Source: an uncultured Lachnospiraceae bacterium (GTDB taxonomy: Bacteria; Bacillota; Clostridia; Lachnospirales; Lachnospiraceae). From it: DNA of 6,735 nucleotides. Made by a program: the position numbers and the translations under genes. Shown one piece after another: positions 1-6,081 of this stretch (position 1 is the stretch's first letter; each line of letters starts with the position of its first letter). Under the pieces are notes generated by a model. It ran no database searches. It was given only the letters and a program-made list of their open reading frames with translations, and was not told the origin of the DNA. Where the stretch lies: assembly GCA_910586095.1 (NCBI GenBank), contig CAJUHQ010000146.1, forward strand, positions 1,887 to 8,621, written 5' to 3'.

Positions 1-1015
1 GTTCATAAGAGACACCATACAACTCTTGTATTTGTCTTGTCATAGGTTTTTGAAATACTACTGCAACTCCAAGACCTAAAATTCCACCACAAATTGAGAA
101 TAGCATGTATTTTGAAAAATAAATTTTTTTAATTGATTTCTTTTTGATACCTACAGCCTTTAACATCCCGATTTCTTTTCTGTCGCGTTCCATGCGAATA
201 AACAGGATAAAACGGATACACAATAAAGAAATCAACAATACCACAATCCCAACTAAAAAAATAATAAAAATCATAGTACCATCAGACAATGTATTCATCA
301 TGCGAATCAATGGTTTTGTAATTGTTGGACCATTTGCTGGAAGCCTTTGATTTGTGTATGTAGTACTGACAGCGTTAGCATCTGTTTTGTCCCACAACAG
401 AAATTCAATCAAATATTCTTCCTTGCCTTCGGCCTTTAGCTTCTCATAATCCGATTCATTTATAAGAAATCTTTTGGAGGATGCCATCATTGAATTCATT
501 TGCGCATCTCTCACAAAGCCAGCAATTACAAATTCATGGCTCCCTATTGTCATCTTATCTCCAATCTTTAGATCGTACTGTGCACGGTAGCAAATAGGAG
601 GATATACCTGTCCTGACAGCACTTCTGGACATTTATTTTGCATATCTAACAAATAGTCAAAATGCGTTCCCTGAACGCAAAGACCATTGTCTTGAGTACT
701 ATCCACCAAACTATAATCACCTAGTGTAACCTGACTATTGTCTAGATTTAAAAAACGACATATTTGCCATTCACGAATCGCAGGACATTCTTTGACAAAG
801 TAGGTTAGTTCCATCTCATCTAATTCTCCCGTATGCATCTGCATGATATCGGGAACTTGTGCTTTTTGCATCAGCCCATCAACTGCACTTAGCAAACTAG
901 AAAAAAGCAATGCTGTGAGAGATAAAATCATTGCGGAAATTGCCATAAAAAAGGTTGTTGTACAAGATAGCAATTTATTTTGTCTAATATCGTTCCAAAT
1001 TAATTTTTTTAGCAT
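1..1015 (-). CDS. FtsX-like ABC transporter permease, N-terminal part (cut by window edge)
   Basis: The reading frame is open from the ATG at 1015-1013 to the left window edge, giving 338 residues; the C-terminus lies outside. It starts MLKKLIWNDIRQNKL, followed by a first membrane helix (about residues 18-42, FFMAISAMILSLTALLF). A large, mostly soluble, presumably extracytoplasmic domain of about 200 residues follows. A second helix lies at about 248-272 (MIFIIFLVGIVVLLISLLC), then the typical FtsX-family cytoplasmic stretch RKEIGMLKAVGIKKKSIKK, and a third helix from about 300 (MLFSICGGILGLGVAVVF). This order matches the first half of long FtsX/MacB-type permeases, which work with an ABC ATPase to export peptides or lipids, remove antimicrobials, or signal. 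The substrate cannot be told. An AGAAAGG ribosome binding site ends 8 bases before the ATG. A tetR gene lies upstream on the same strand, suggesting TetR control. No ATPase gene is visible; it probably follows to the left. Family call is firm, substrate unknown. Confidence 0.88.
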   Translation of the reverse strand, partial: MLKKLIWNDIRQNKLLSCTTTFFMAISAMILSLTALLFSSLLSAVDGLMQKAQVPDIMQMHTGELDEMELTYFVKECPAIREWQICRFLNLDNSQVTLGDYSLVDSTQDNGLCVQGTHFDYLLDMQNKCPEVLSGQVYPPICYRAQYDLKIGDKMTIGSHEFVIAGFVRDAQMNSMMASSKRFLINESDYEKLKAEGKEEYLIEFLLWDKTDANAVSTTYTNQRLPANGPTITKPLIRMMNTLSDGTMIFIIFLVGIVVLLISLLCIRFILFIRMERDRKEIGMLKAVGIKKKSIKKIYFSKYMLFSICGGILGLGVAVVFQKPMTRQIQELYGVSYE

Positions 1016-1058
1016 GACTCATACCTTTCTAGTACCCTTACACTTTTGATATCATAAA

Positions 1059-1092
1059 AATCAAACTATATTTATAACCATTTTGTTTGATT
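1059..1092. repeat. Inverted repeat flanking the permease -10 box
   Basis: AATCAAAC (1059-1066) and its exact complement GTTTGATT (1085-1092) are separated by 18 bases that contain the -10 box. Placed like this, the arms could be an operator covering the promoter core. The long spacer is unusual for a TetR operator and the arms are AT-rich, so chance is a real alternative. Confidence 0.35.
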
Positions 1093-1099
1093 CTAGCAA
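1071..1099 (-). promoter_or_regulatory. Predicted promoter of the permease gene
   Basis: On the minus strand TTGCTA (1099-1094, -35) is followed after exactly 17 bases by TATAAA (1076-1071, -10). This is a good match to a housekeeping sigma-factor promoter (4/6 and 5/6). Transcription would start near 1064, leaving a leader of about 50 bases before the permease ATG. Read from sequence only; the AT-rich setting makes chance matches possible. Confidence 0.5.
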
Positions 1100-1122
1100 T
1101 AGATATTCAATCCATAACATTT

Positions 1123-1141
1123 TATAGACCGTCTGTCTGTC
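1123..1141. promoter_or_regulatory. Candidate TetR-type operator upstream of the permease promoter
   Basis: TATAGAC-CGTCT-GTCTGTC is an imperfect dyad: 5 of 7 arm positions match, with perfect inner AGAC/GTCT around a 5-base centre. It is clearly more GC-rich than the surrounding DNA and lies 23 bases upstream of the predicted -35 box. The TATAGACCG half resembles operator halves of QacR-like TetR regulators as I remember them. It may equally be read as overlapping direct repeats (GTCTGTCTGTC). Function is inferred from position and the neighbouring tetR gene. Confidence 0.35.
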
Positions 1142-1153
1142 AGTAATTAATCT

Positions 1154-1179
1154 AAAAATAAGGAACCTTTTTGTTCCCT
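1154..1179 (-). terminator. Intrinsic terminator after tetR
   Basis: On the minus strand AGGGAAC and GTTCCTT form a 7-bp stem with one G-U pair around a 6-base loop, followed by TATTTTT. It begins 13 bases after the tetR stop codon. The stem is short, so termination may be partial and some transcripts could read on into the permease. The plus strand also has a run of six T after the stem. Confidence 0.55.
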
Positions 1180-1191
1180 CTTTTTTACTGT

Positions 1192-1827
1192 TTATTTGTG
1201 TTTTTCTTGGAAAATAGGAAGAATTACGTCCTGCATACTTCCTGGTGACATCCCCAACAATCGTTCTAGATTGTAAATAAAGGCGCTTATTTTCTTGTTT
1301 CGTTGTTCTTCACTGTGCAGTGTAAGTGCGTCAAATACTGTATTGCAATACAACATTGTCATTTCCACTACTTCTTCAGGATAATCTGTATGACATATTC
1401 CCTGTGCAAGTCCTTCCTCAAGTAAGCTTGTGGCAAGTGGACGAACAAAAATTAGTACTCTCTCTTGCATTTTTTGATGCATAAGTGCATTTTGTGGCTT
1501 ATGTACTTGCTCCATAAGTTCATGTCCTAGATCACTGCCAACATGAAGAGTTATCATCATTTGTGTTAAACGCTGCAATACTGGTACATCCTTTTGAGCT
1601 ATTACAGCCTTTGCCTGCCCAACCAATCGGTCTGTCATACGATCAATCATAGCATCTAAAATGTCTTCTTTTGACTTAAAATGATAATAAAGAGTCCCCC
1701 TAGCAATTCCAACTGCGTCCAAAATATCGTTGGTGCTAGTATTGTCAAAACCATTGACACTAAATAGATGCTCGGCCACATCTAATATCTCATTTTTGCG
1801 TTCTTCTGCTTCCTTAACTACTCGCAA
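1192..1827 (-). CDS. TetR/AcrR-family transcriptional regulator
   Basis: A 211-residue protein of normal TetR-family length. Residues about 12-58 form the DNA-binding domain: the first helix ILDVAEHLFSVNGFDNTS, then the helix-turn-helix STNDILDAVGIARGTLYYHF and the usual KSKEDILDAM that follows it. The rest (about 70-211) is helical and variable, as expected for the ligand-binding and dimerisation part; it names no ligand. The start is a TTG (1827-1825): there is no ATG in frame before the upstream stop at 1858, a strong AAAGGAGAGG site lies a few bases before the TTG, and the protein then begins at the usual distance from the helix-turn-helix. Proteins of this family normally repress their own gene and a nearby transporter; the FtsX-type permease directly downstream fits. 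A perfect inverted repeat over the tetR promoter supports self-control. Class is very secure, target inferred. Confidence 0.93.
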   Translation of the reverse strand: MRVVKEAEERKNEILDVAEHLFSVNGFDNTSTNDILDAVGIARGTLYYHFKSKEDILDAMIDRMTDRLVGQAKAVIAQKDVPVLQRLTQMMITLHVGSDLGHELMEQVHKPQNALMHQKMQERVLIFVRPLATSLLEEGLAQGICHTDYPEEVVEMTMLYCNTVFDALTLHSEEQRNKKISAFIYNLERLLGMSPGSMQDVILPIFQEKHK

Positions 1828-1915
1828 TTTCCTCTCCTTTGCATATAAAACAATTGATTATTATTGACAATATTGCGCTCGAGGTTCGTAACGATAACTA
1901 GTTTACTTTTCTTAT

Positions 1916-1945
1916 ACCATATCAGATATTCATTGAATATGTCAA
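1916..1945 (-). promoter_or_regulatory. Predicted promoter of tetR
   Basis: On the minus strand a perfect TTGACA (1945-1940) is followed after 18 bases by TATGGT (1921-1916), which is preceded by TGA and so reads as an extended -10. The start point would be near 1909, about 80 bases before the TTG start codon. Confidence 0.6.
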
Positions 1946-1949
1946 TGAA
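1929..1949. promoter_or_regulatory. Perfect palindrome over the tetR -35 box, probable TetR operator
   Basis: TTCATTGA-ATATG-TCAATGAA has perfect 8-bp arms around a 5-base centre, a normal size and shape for a TetR dimer site. The -35 box TTGACA of the tetR promoter lies within the site, so binding would block polymerase. An overlapping second dyad, ATATTCA-T-TGAATAT (1926-1940), fills most of the -35/-10 spacer. Autorepression is inferred from position. Confidence 0.55.
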
Positions 1950-2000
1950 CAAATGCACTTGTAAAACGAAAGGATAAGAATCAAAGAAAAATATACATAA

Positions 2001-2037
2001 AAATGTCCTGAATACCACATGGCTATTCAGGACATTT
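2001..2037 (-). terminator. Strong intrinsic terminator after the transglutaminase gene
   Basis: AAATGTCCTGAATA (2001-2014) and TATTCAGGACATTT (2024-2037) form a perfect 14-bp stem around a 9-base loop. On the minus strand the stem runs into ATTTTTATG, then more T-rich DNA. It lies about 70 bases after the stop codon at 2107 and separates this gene from tetR. The plus strand also carries a T-rich tail, but no plus-strand gene is seen. The stretch 2038-2106 holds nothing else recognisable. Confidence 0.8.
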
Positions 2038-2106
2038 CTTTTCTCATAATTTTATATTCCTGTCTGACAATATCTTGAGCACTTTTTCAATATATTTACT
2101 CTAAAA

Positions 2107-5100
2107 TTAGTCACGTCTTATCTGTACAAAGCCCACGACTGCCACAACAGCCATGATGGCAACTGCCGAACAAATGATAATTGCCAAAATCGTTTTATTC
2201 ATCCCTGGCTCTTCTGCGGAAGAATCAGCATCTTCTGCTGGCATGACCACCAAAGCGTTCTCACCTGTTGACAGTACAATATACTCTTCTTCTGGCACTG
2301 CGTCTGGTTCTATTACTTCCAGTATATTGTCACCTTGTCCAGAAGAAATCTCGCTAACATTGCCATCTATTGTTGTAATATCATTGGTAATATTTGCGTT
2401 GGAAGAAGACGACTCTGCTGGCTTTGTCACCGATGCAGGTGGTGTTGTAGATCCAACTGGCGCCGGCGGCGGTGTAATCACTTGCTCTGTCACTGTGGGA
2501 GCTGGTGTTACTACCGGAAACTCCACTACTGGAATATTATCTGTCTTTGTGTCATTTGTTTTGTTGTTATTAGTACTATTTGTCACACTATTAGAAGATG
2601 TTGTATTAGAAGATGTTGTATTAGAAGATGTTGTATTAGAAGAACTTCCCGAACTAGAACTGCTTGACTGCACACTGGAAGAAGAACTTTGAGAAGAAGA
2701 ACTATTCTGTTGTGTCCCTGTAGAAGGCTTATCCTGTGTAAATACTACTTCTAGAACATTGCCCTCTCCTGCAAGTGCTTCATACTTGACAGAAAAATTC
2801 ATTGACTTCTCATTTGATATAGTCTGTGCTTGATTATTCAGATAGATTCCGCTAATTTTATACCCAGAATTTGCCTCGATCTTAACTGTTTTTGTCTGTC
2901 CTTCCTCTGATAAAGTACAGATTCTACTATCCTTTGAACCCTGAATTGTTGCATCTCCTCCATTAGAATTCATGACTAACAGCTTTTGATCTGTATTATT
3001 TGCGATTAAACTCCCTTCAGGCACCTTTACTTCAACAATCGCAAATGGACTAAACGACATACAGGTGACAATCAAACCTTTCTCAACTACGATACACTCA
3101 AGTTCATCTACACCTGTGATATTTCCATCTTTATCTTTTGAAAAATGATATGCTTTATATGTAACCCCTGCTTGTGCATCTCCAAAACCTTCTGGAAAAC
3201 CAATATGCAACCTGACACTCTGACCTGTCTTTACAATATTCTGATTGCAGGTCAAGAGCCTGATATTATAAGTAGCACTCTTTCCTACACTACATCCTGC
3301 TGGCAGCGTTTCATCAATCTTATCCAACATATCATTTGTCTGTTCTTGGGATGGTTTTTCTACCTCTATCTTTGGCGCCGACGCTGTCAGAACAATATTT
3401 GTCATATCTTGGAGTAGTTTACCATCCTCAGTCTTCCAATCCCCACAGAAAATATCACTAGGTTCCAGCAACTCCGGCTTCGCCCCCAGATTCCAAAGTA
3501 TCCCTTGAGGACGATATGCACAAACTGCTATCTTTTTCTTGGCGCTGTAGCAAAAGCTGTCTGGTGCCTTTAAGCTTCCTTTTCCCTGCAAATTTGTAAT
3601 CTGGAACGTATATACAGCACCATTATCTGCATAATAGTCACTTGGCGTAAAATCAAATTCCACTTTATTATTTTTCTCATCCCATGTAAAATTTTCGATT
3701 TTGCTTTTCTGTATCGCGCTTGTTCCCTTCTCCACGGTCAACTCATAACCTACCGCTGCATTATCATCTATTTTAATAAGCGTCTCATTAAATTCTACTA
3801 TTATATGATACTTCTTACCAGCTGACAAAAAGCCTGTAGCACTCGGTGTAAGCTTCCTTGCAAAGGGAGATGGTACATACGTCCCTTTTGGGTTATCCAG
3901 CTTTCCTGTAGCAACAATAAAATCCTTCTCTGTTCCCTGAAAAGTCCAATTTTTGTTGACTTCCTCCGCAGATAGGTTATCTCCATATAAAGGACCCGCT
4001 GGTGCTTTTTTTGTGATAGCAAATTCAATGTATCTACTATTACCATTAGCGATGATTAACGCATCCGCAAGCTGTGGCATCATAAAAGGCTTTGGATCAG
4101 AGTATCCCCAGTCTCCCACTTTGTATTGTCCAGTTCCAGGCTCAAACTGGTAAAAACGTGTGAGAATATACACTCCTTCCTTATCGACTGCCTCCTGATA
4201 TCCCATCCCCTTATAGCTAACCTTAAATACACCTGTATCTGTATCAAACTCTGCACCATCTCTATATTTTACCAAAAATCCTTCTTTGTCAAAAACCGTC
4301 TTATAGCCCTCATCATCTATATTTTCATCATCTGTATTTTCATCATCTGTATTTCCCTCGTCTGGTGTTTCTTCTTTATCCTCTGAACCGTCCGCGTCCG
4401 CAAGTTGTGGATAGGTAAATTGAAATCCTGTGTTGGACATATCACCGTTTGGTTTGTGATTCGTCCCCATCACCGACTTATCTGCCAATAGGTACTTGTC
4501 CTCTTCAATAGATCCTTTCATACCATCGTTTGCCGTGGCATCCAAACCATACCATTTCCCATCTATCTGTACATAATTCCACATGTGTAGATTTTCAGAG
4601 CCATCCGACTCCCTATAAATTCCCTGTACCAACACACTCGTAATTCCCATGTTATCTAAAACTGTCTTGACGGCCCGCGCATATCCTTCACAGAGACTCT
4701 GCCCCTTAACAAGTGCGCCGTAAGAAGTCCGCACATCACCTTCCCCAAGCTTGTATTCGGTATTTTCTATTATAGCATTATGGGCATAAATCACCTGTTC
4801 TCTGACAGAACCAGCTTTCTTTGCATTCGTTACAATCTCATTCACTCTCTCTTGTTGAGCCTTGATTGCTGCTTCTACCTGCTGTTCGTTTGTAAAACCT
4901 GTCAAAAAATAATTATCCCTATCACCTTTTCCCAGAGAGGCTTTGTATGTAACTACCTCTGTATCGCCATCTGTCTTAGTTGTTTCACTAACCATAATGG
5001 ACAATCTAGAAAAATCCACATAAAAAATTTCTGGATAGTCTGCATAAAACGCATCCCGCGCGATCCCAAGCTGCTTTAAAATCTCTTGCTGATTTCCTCC

Positions 5101-5364
5101 ATAAGCTGCTAACTGTTCGCTTGTGATATGCTTATTTTCAATTAAATCGTACTCCTCGACGCCTGTCTTAAAGATTCCTTTTGTGTACATCTCGTACATA
5201 GCATCATAGATTCCCTTTGCGATATCATCCTTTTTTAACTGGCTGTAATAATACCGCTGATTGTTCGCTGCCTCTACTTTGCTGCTTATTCCAGTCATAC
5301 CATATGGCAGTATCAATAAAAACGCCAGAAAAACAGCCAGTACTCTCGTTGTTCGTCTCATCAT
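2107..5364 (-). CDS. Secreted, membrane-anchored transglutaminase-like surface protein
   Basis: A 1085-residue protein, counted from the ATG at 5364, which follows AAAGGGG by 5 bases; a second ATG comes directly after. The frame is open to 5532, but the promoter lies inside that extension. Residues 1-33 are a signal peptide (MMRRTTR, hydrophobic core, cleavage near KVEA-AN). A family-typical N-terminal region follows (FYADYPEIFYVDFS near 106-119). The transglutaminase-like core spans about 190-290 with the full triad: Cys225 in SLCEGYA, His260 in LHMWNYV, Asp275 in GLDATAND. An acidic linker (323-353, repeated TDDEN) leads to unrecognised, probably beta-rich regions (354-664), a ZU5-like beta-sandwich (about 687-779, ending MSFSPFAIVEV) and an InlB/Flg_new-like repeat (about 789-878, IEANSGYKISGIYLNN). 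Then come a Ser/Thr/Asn stalk (887-934), a Pro-rich part and a C-terminal helix (1058-1080) with tail QIRRD. No LPXTG motif. Such folds include cross-linkers and peptidases; the activity here is unknown. Confidence 0.9.
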   Translation of the reverse strand: MMRRTTRVLAVFLAFLLILPYGMTGISSKVEAANNQRYYYSQLKKDDIAKGIYDAMYEMYTKGIFKTGVEEYDLIENKHITSEQLAAYGGNQQEILKQLGIARDAFYADYPEIFYVDFSRLSIMVSETTKTDGDTEVVTYKASLGKGDRDNYFLTGFTNEQQVEAAIKAQQERVNEIVTNAKKAGSVREQVIYAHNAIIENTEYKLGEGDVRTSYGALVKGQSLCEGYARAVKTVLDNMGITSVLVQGIYRESDGSENLHMWNYVQIDGKWYGLDATANDGMKGSIEEDKYLLADKSVMGTNHKPNGDMSNTGFQFTYPQLADADGSEDKEETPDEGNTDDENTDDENIDDEGYKTVFDKEGFLVKYRDGAEFDTDTGVFKVSYKGMGYQEAVDKEGVYILTRFYQFEPGTGQYKVGDWGYSDPKPFMMPQLADALIIANGNSRYIEFAITKKAPAGPLYGDNLSAEEVNKNWTFQGTEKDFIVATGKLDNPKGTYVPSPFARKLTPSATGFLSAGKKYHIIVEFNETLIKIDDNAAVGYELTVEKGTSAIQKSKIENFTWDEKNNKVEFDFTPSDYYADNGAVYTFQITNLQGKGSLKAPDSFCYSAKKKIAVCAYRPQGILWNLGAKPELLEPSDIFCGDWKTEDGKLLQDMTNIVLTASAPKIEVEKPSQEQTNDMLDKIDETLPAGCSVGKSATYNIRLLTCNQNIVKTGQSVRLHIGFPEGFGDAQAGVTYKAYHFSKDKDGNITGVDELECIVVEKGLIVTCMSFSPFAIVEVKVPEGSLIANNTDQKLLVMNSNGGDATIQGSKDSRICTLSEEGQTKTVKIEANSGYKISGIYLNNQAQTISNEKSMNFSVKYEALAGEGNVLEVVFTQDKPSTGTQQNSSSSQSSSSSVQSSSSSSGSSSNTTSSNTTSSNTTSSNSVTNSTNNNKTNDTKTDNIPVVEFPVVTPAPTVTEQVITPPPAPVGSTTPPASVTKPAESSSSNANITNDITTIDGNVSEISSGQGDNILEVIEPDAVPEEEYIVLSTGENALVVMPAEDADSSAEEPGMNKTILAIIICSAVAIMAVVAVVGFVQIRRD
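2590..2643. repeat. 15-bp tandem repeat coding for the SSNTT stalk
   Basis: Three identical copies of ATTAGAAGATGTTGT (2590-2604, 2605-2619, 2620-2634) and a 9-base partial copy. They encode SSNTT units in the Ser/Thr/Asn-rich stalk of the transglutaminase protein. The period is a multiple of three, so copy-number change would alter stalk length without breaking the frame. Confidence 0.85.
4311..4355. repeat. 15-bp tandem repeat coding for the acidic linker
   Basis: Three near-identical copies of CATCATCTGTATTTT (4311-4325, 4326-4340, 4341-4355; one base differs in the first and the last), with a decayed fourth copy to 4370. They encode DDEN(I/T) units directly after the transglutaminase core. 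The acidic sequence is suited to an extended, possibly calcium-binding linker; that role is inferred. Confidence 0.8.
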
Positions 5365-5434
5365 TCCATCCCCTTTGTTTTCATTCTTTTCTGCGACTTT
5401 AGAGCATATTTCAAAAGCTCCTGCAATGTCTAAA

Positions 5435-5463
5435 ATACTACCAGTTTTGCAAAAAATTGTCAA
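5435..5463 (-). promoter_or_regulatory. Predicted promoter of the transglutaminase gene
   Basis: On the minus strand a perfect TTGACA (5463-5458) is followed after 17 bases by TAGTAT (5440-5435), preceded by TGG, an extended -10. Transcription would begin near 5428, with a leader of about 64 bases up to the AAAGGGG site and ATG at 5364. This placement rules out translation from the far-upstream ATG at 5532 on this transcript. Confidence 0.7.
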
Positions 5464-5557
5464 GAAATGGAACTGCATATCTTTCACTGATTTTATTCCC
5501 TTAAAGTTCACAAAAATATCTATATTCCACAATAAAAGGCTATAGAAACTTAAAAGC

Positions 5558-5598
5558 CAAAAAGCGTTTATGGATTTTATTCCAATAAACGCTTTTTG
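5558..5598 (-). terminator. Intrinsic terminator between the lipoprotein and transglutaminase genes
   Basis: CAAAAAGCGTTTA (5558-5570) and TAAACGCTTTTTG (5586-5598) form a perfect 13-bp stem; one more T-A pair and a GGA/TCC stretch past a bulged A extend it inward. The A/T ends of the stem supply the T run on either strand. It lies about 80 bases after the stop at 5677 and ends that gene's transcript. The stretch 5599-5676 is AT-rich with nothing else recognisable. Confidence 0.75.
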
Positions 5599-5676
5599 AC
5601 CTAATATTAGATTTGATTTTTAGAGAATTTTATTCAAGCAGTAATTAATATATTATTTTTTAATGAATAATTTCTT

Positions 5677-6081
5677 TTACCCTTCTACACCATAAAACTG
5701 TATTTTCCAGTTACTTTCCTGTTTAATAAGCCCCAATGTTAAATACAAAAACATATCTTGATAGTTACTGTCTCTATATTCCAAGGAAACAACATAACTT
5801 CCATTTTCAATTTTTTTGTCGTCAGTATCAGATAATCCCTTCACAGTTAAATCACTAATCAAACCTAAACCTTCATACTTATCAATCTCTCCAACATATG
5901 TACTTGCGAGAAATTTCTGCATAGTGTCACTATCACCTTTAAAATATGCTGTTGAAAACTCATCCACAATCGCTCTAATTTCCTCACAATCCTCATCCAT
6001 CAGATATTCACTTGCCGTATCTGGAACGATCGCTTTTATGTCATCTGTCTCCATAGAGAGTGCAAAAGTATCCACAATCAC
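5677..6081 (-). CDS. NTF2-like C-terminal fragment of the split lipoprotein
   Basis: 134 residues if read from the GTG at 6081. No convincing ribosome binding site precedes that codon, there is no signal sequence, and the first residues (IVDTFALS) read as the middle of a protein. The part from about residue 30 (DEDCEEIRAIVDEFSTAYFKG) to the end (NWKIQFYGVEG) has the helix-then-curved-sheet pattern of small NTF2-like domains found at the ends of Gram-positive lipoproteins; they usually bind ligands or partners and are not enzymes. Best read as the C-terminal half of the upstream gene. Confidence 0.6.
   Translation of the reverse strand: MIVDTFALSMETDDIKAIVPDTASEYLMDEDCEEIRAIVDEFSTAYFKGDSDTMQKFLASTYVGEIDKYEGLGLISDLTVKGLSDTDDKKIENGSYVVSLEYRDSNYQDMFLYLTLGLIKQESNWKIQFYGVEG

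Noticed and set aside
144..1049. Two 68-codon plus-strand frames (144-350 and 843-1049)
   Set aside because: Both lie opposite the permease frame, which reads through with clear membrane helices and an FtsX motif.
1818..2018. Open frame of 66 codons on the minus strand upstream of tetR
   Set aside because: It spans part of the 2001-2037 terminator hairpin, the tetR promoter and the tetR ribosome binding site; the composition is not protein-like.
2590..2643. Possible CRISPR-like array
   Set aside because: Units are directly adjacent 15-mers without spacers and encode SSNTT in frame.
2335..2667. Cys/Arg-rich 110-codon plus-strand frame
   Set aside because: Another antisense shadow of the repeat-rich stalk; no ribosome binding site or known domain.
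2153..2692. 179-codon open frame on the plus strand
   Set aside because: Exact antisense of the low-complexity C-terminal stalk of the transglutaminase gene; Val/Leu/Glu repeats are the mirror of Ser/Thr/Asn codons.
3801..4046. 81-codon minus-strand frame inside the large gene
   Set aside because: Lies wholly within the transglutaminase gene in a different frame, whose own frame has coherent composition throughout.
5538..5558. Short inverted repeat GGCT/AGCC beside the 5558-5598 hairpin
   Set aside because: Only four base pairs, in AT-rich DNA, without a loop or position that suggests function.
6079..6081. GTG as the start of an independent downstream gene
   Set aside because: No ribosome binding site at a useful distance, no signal sequence, and the frame upstream continues the same domain once one G is added.
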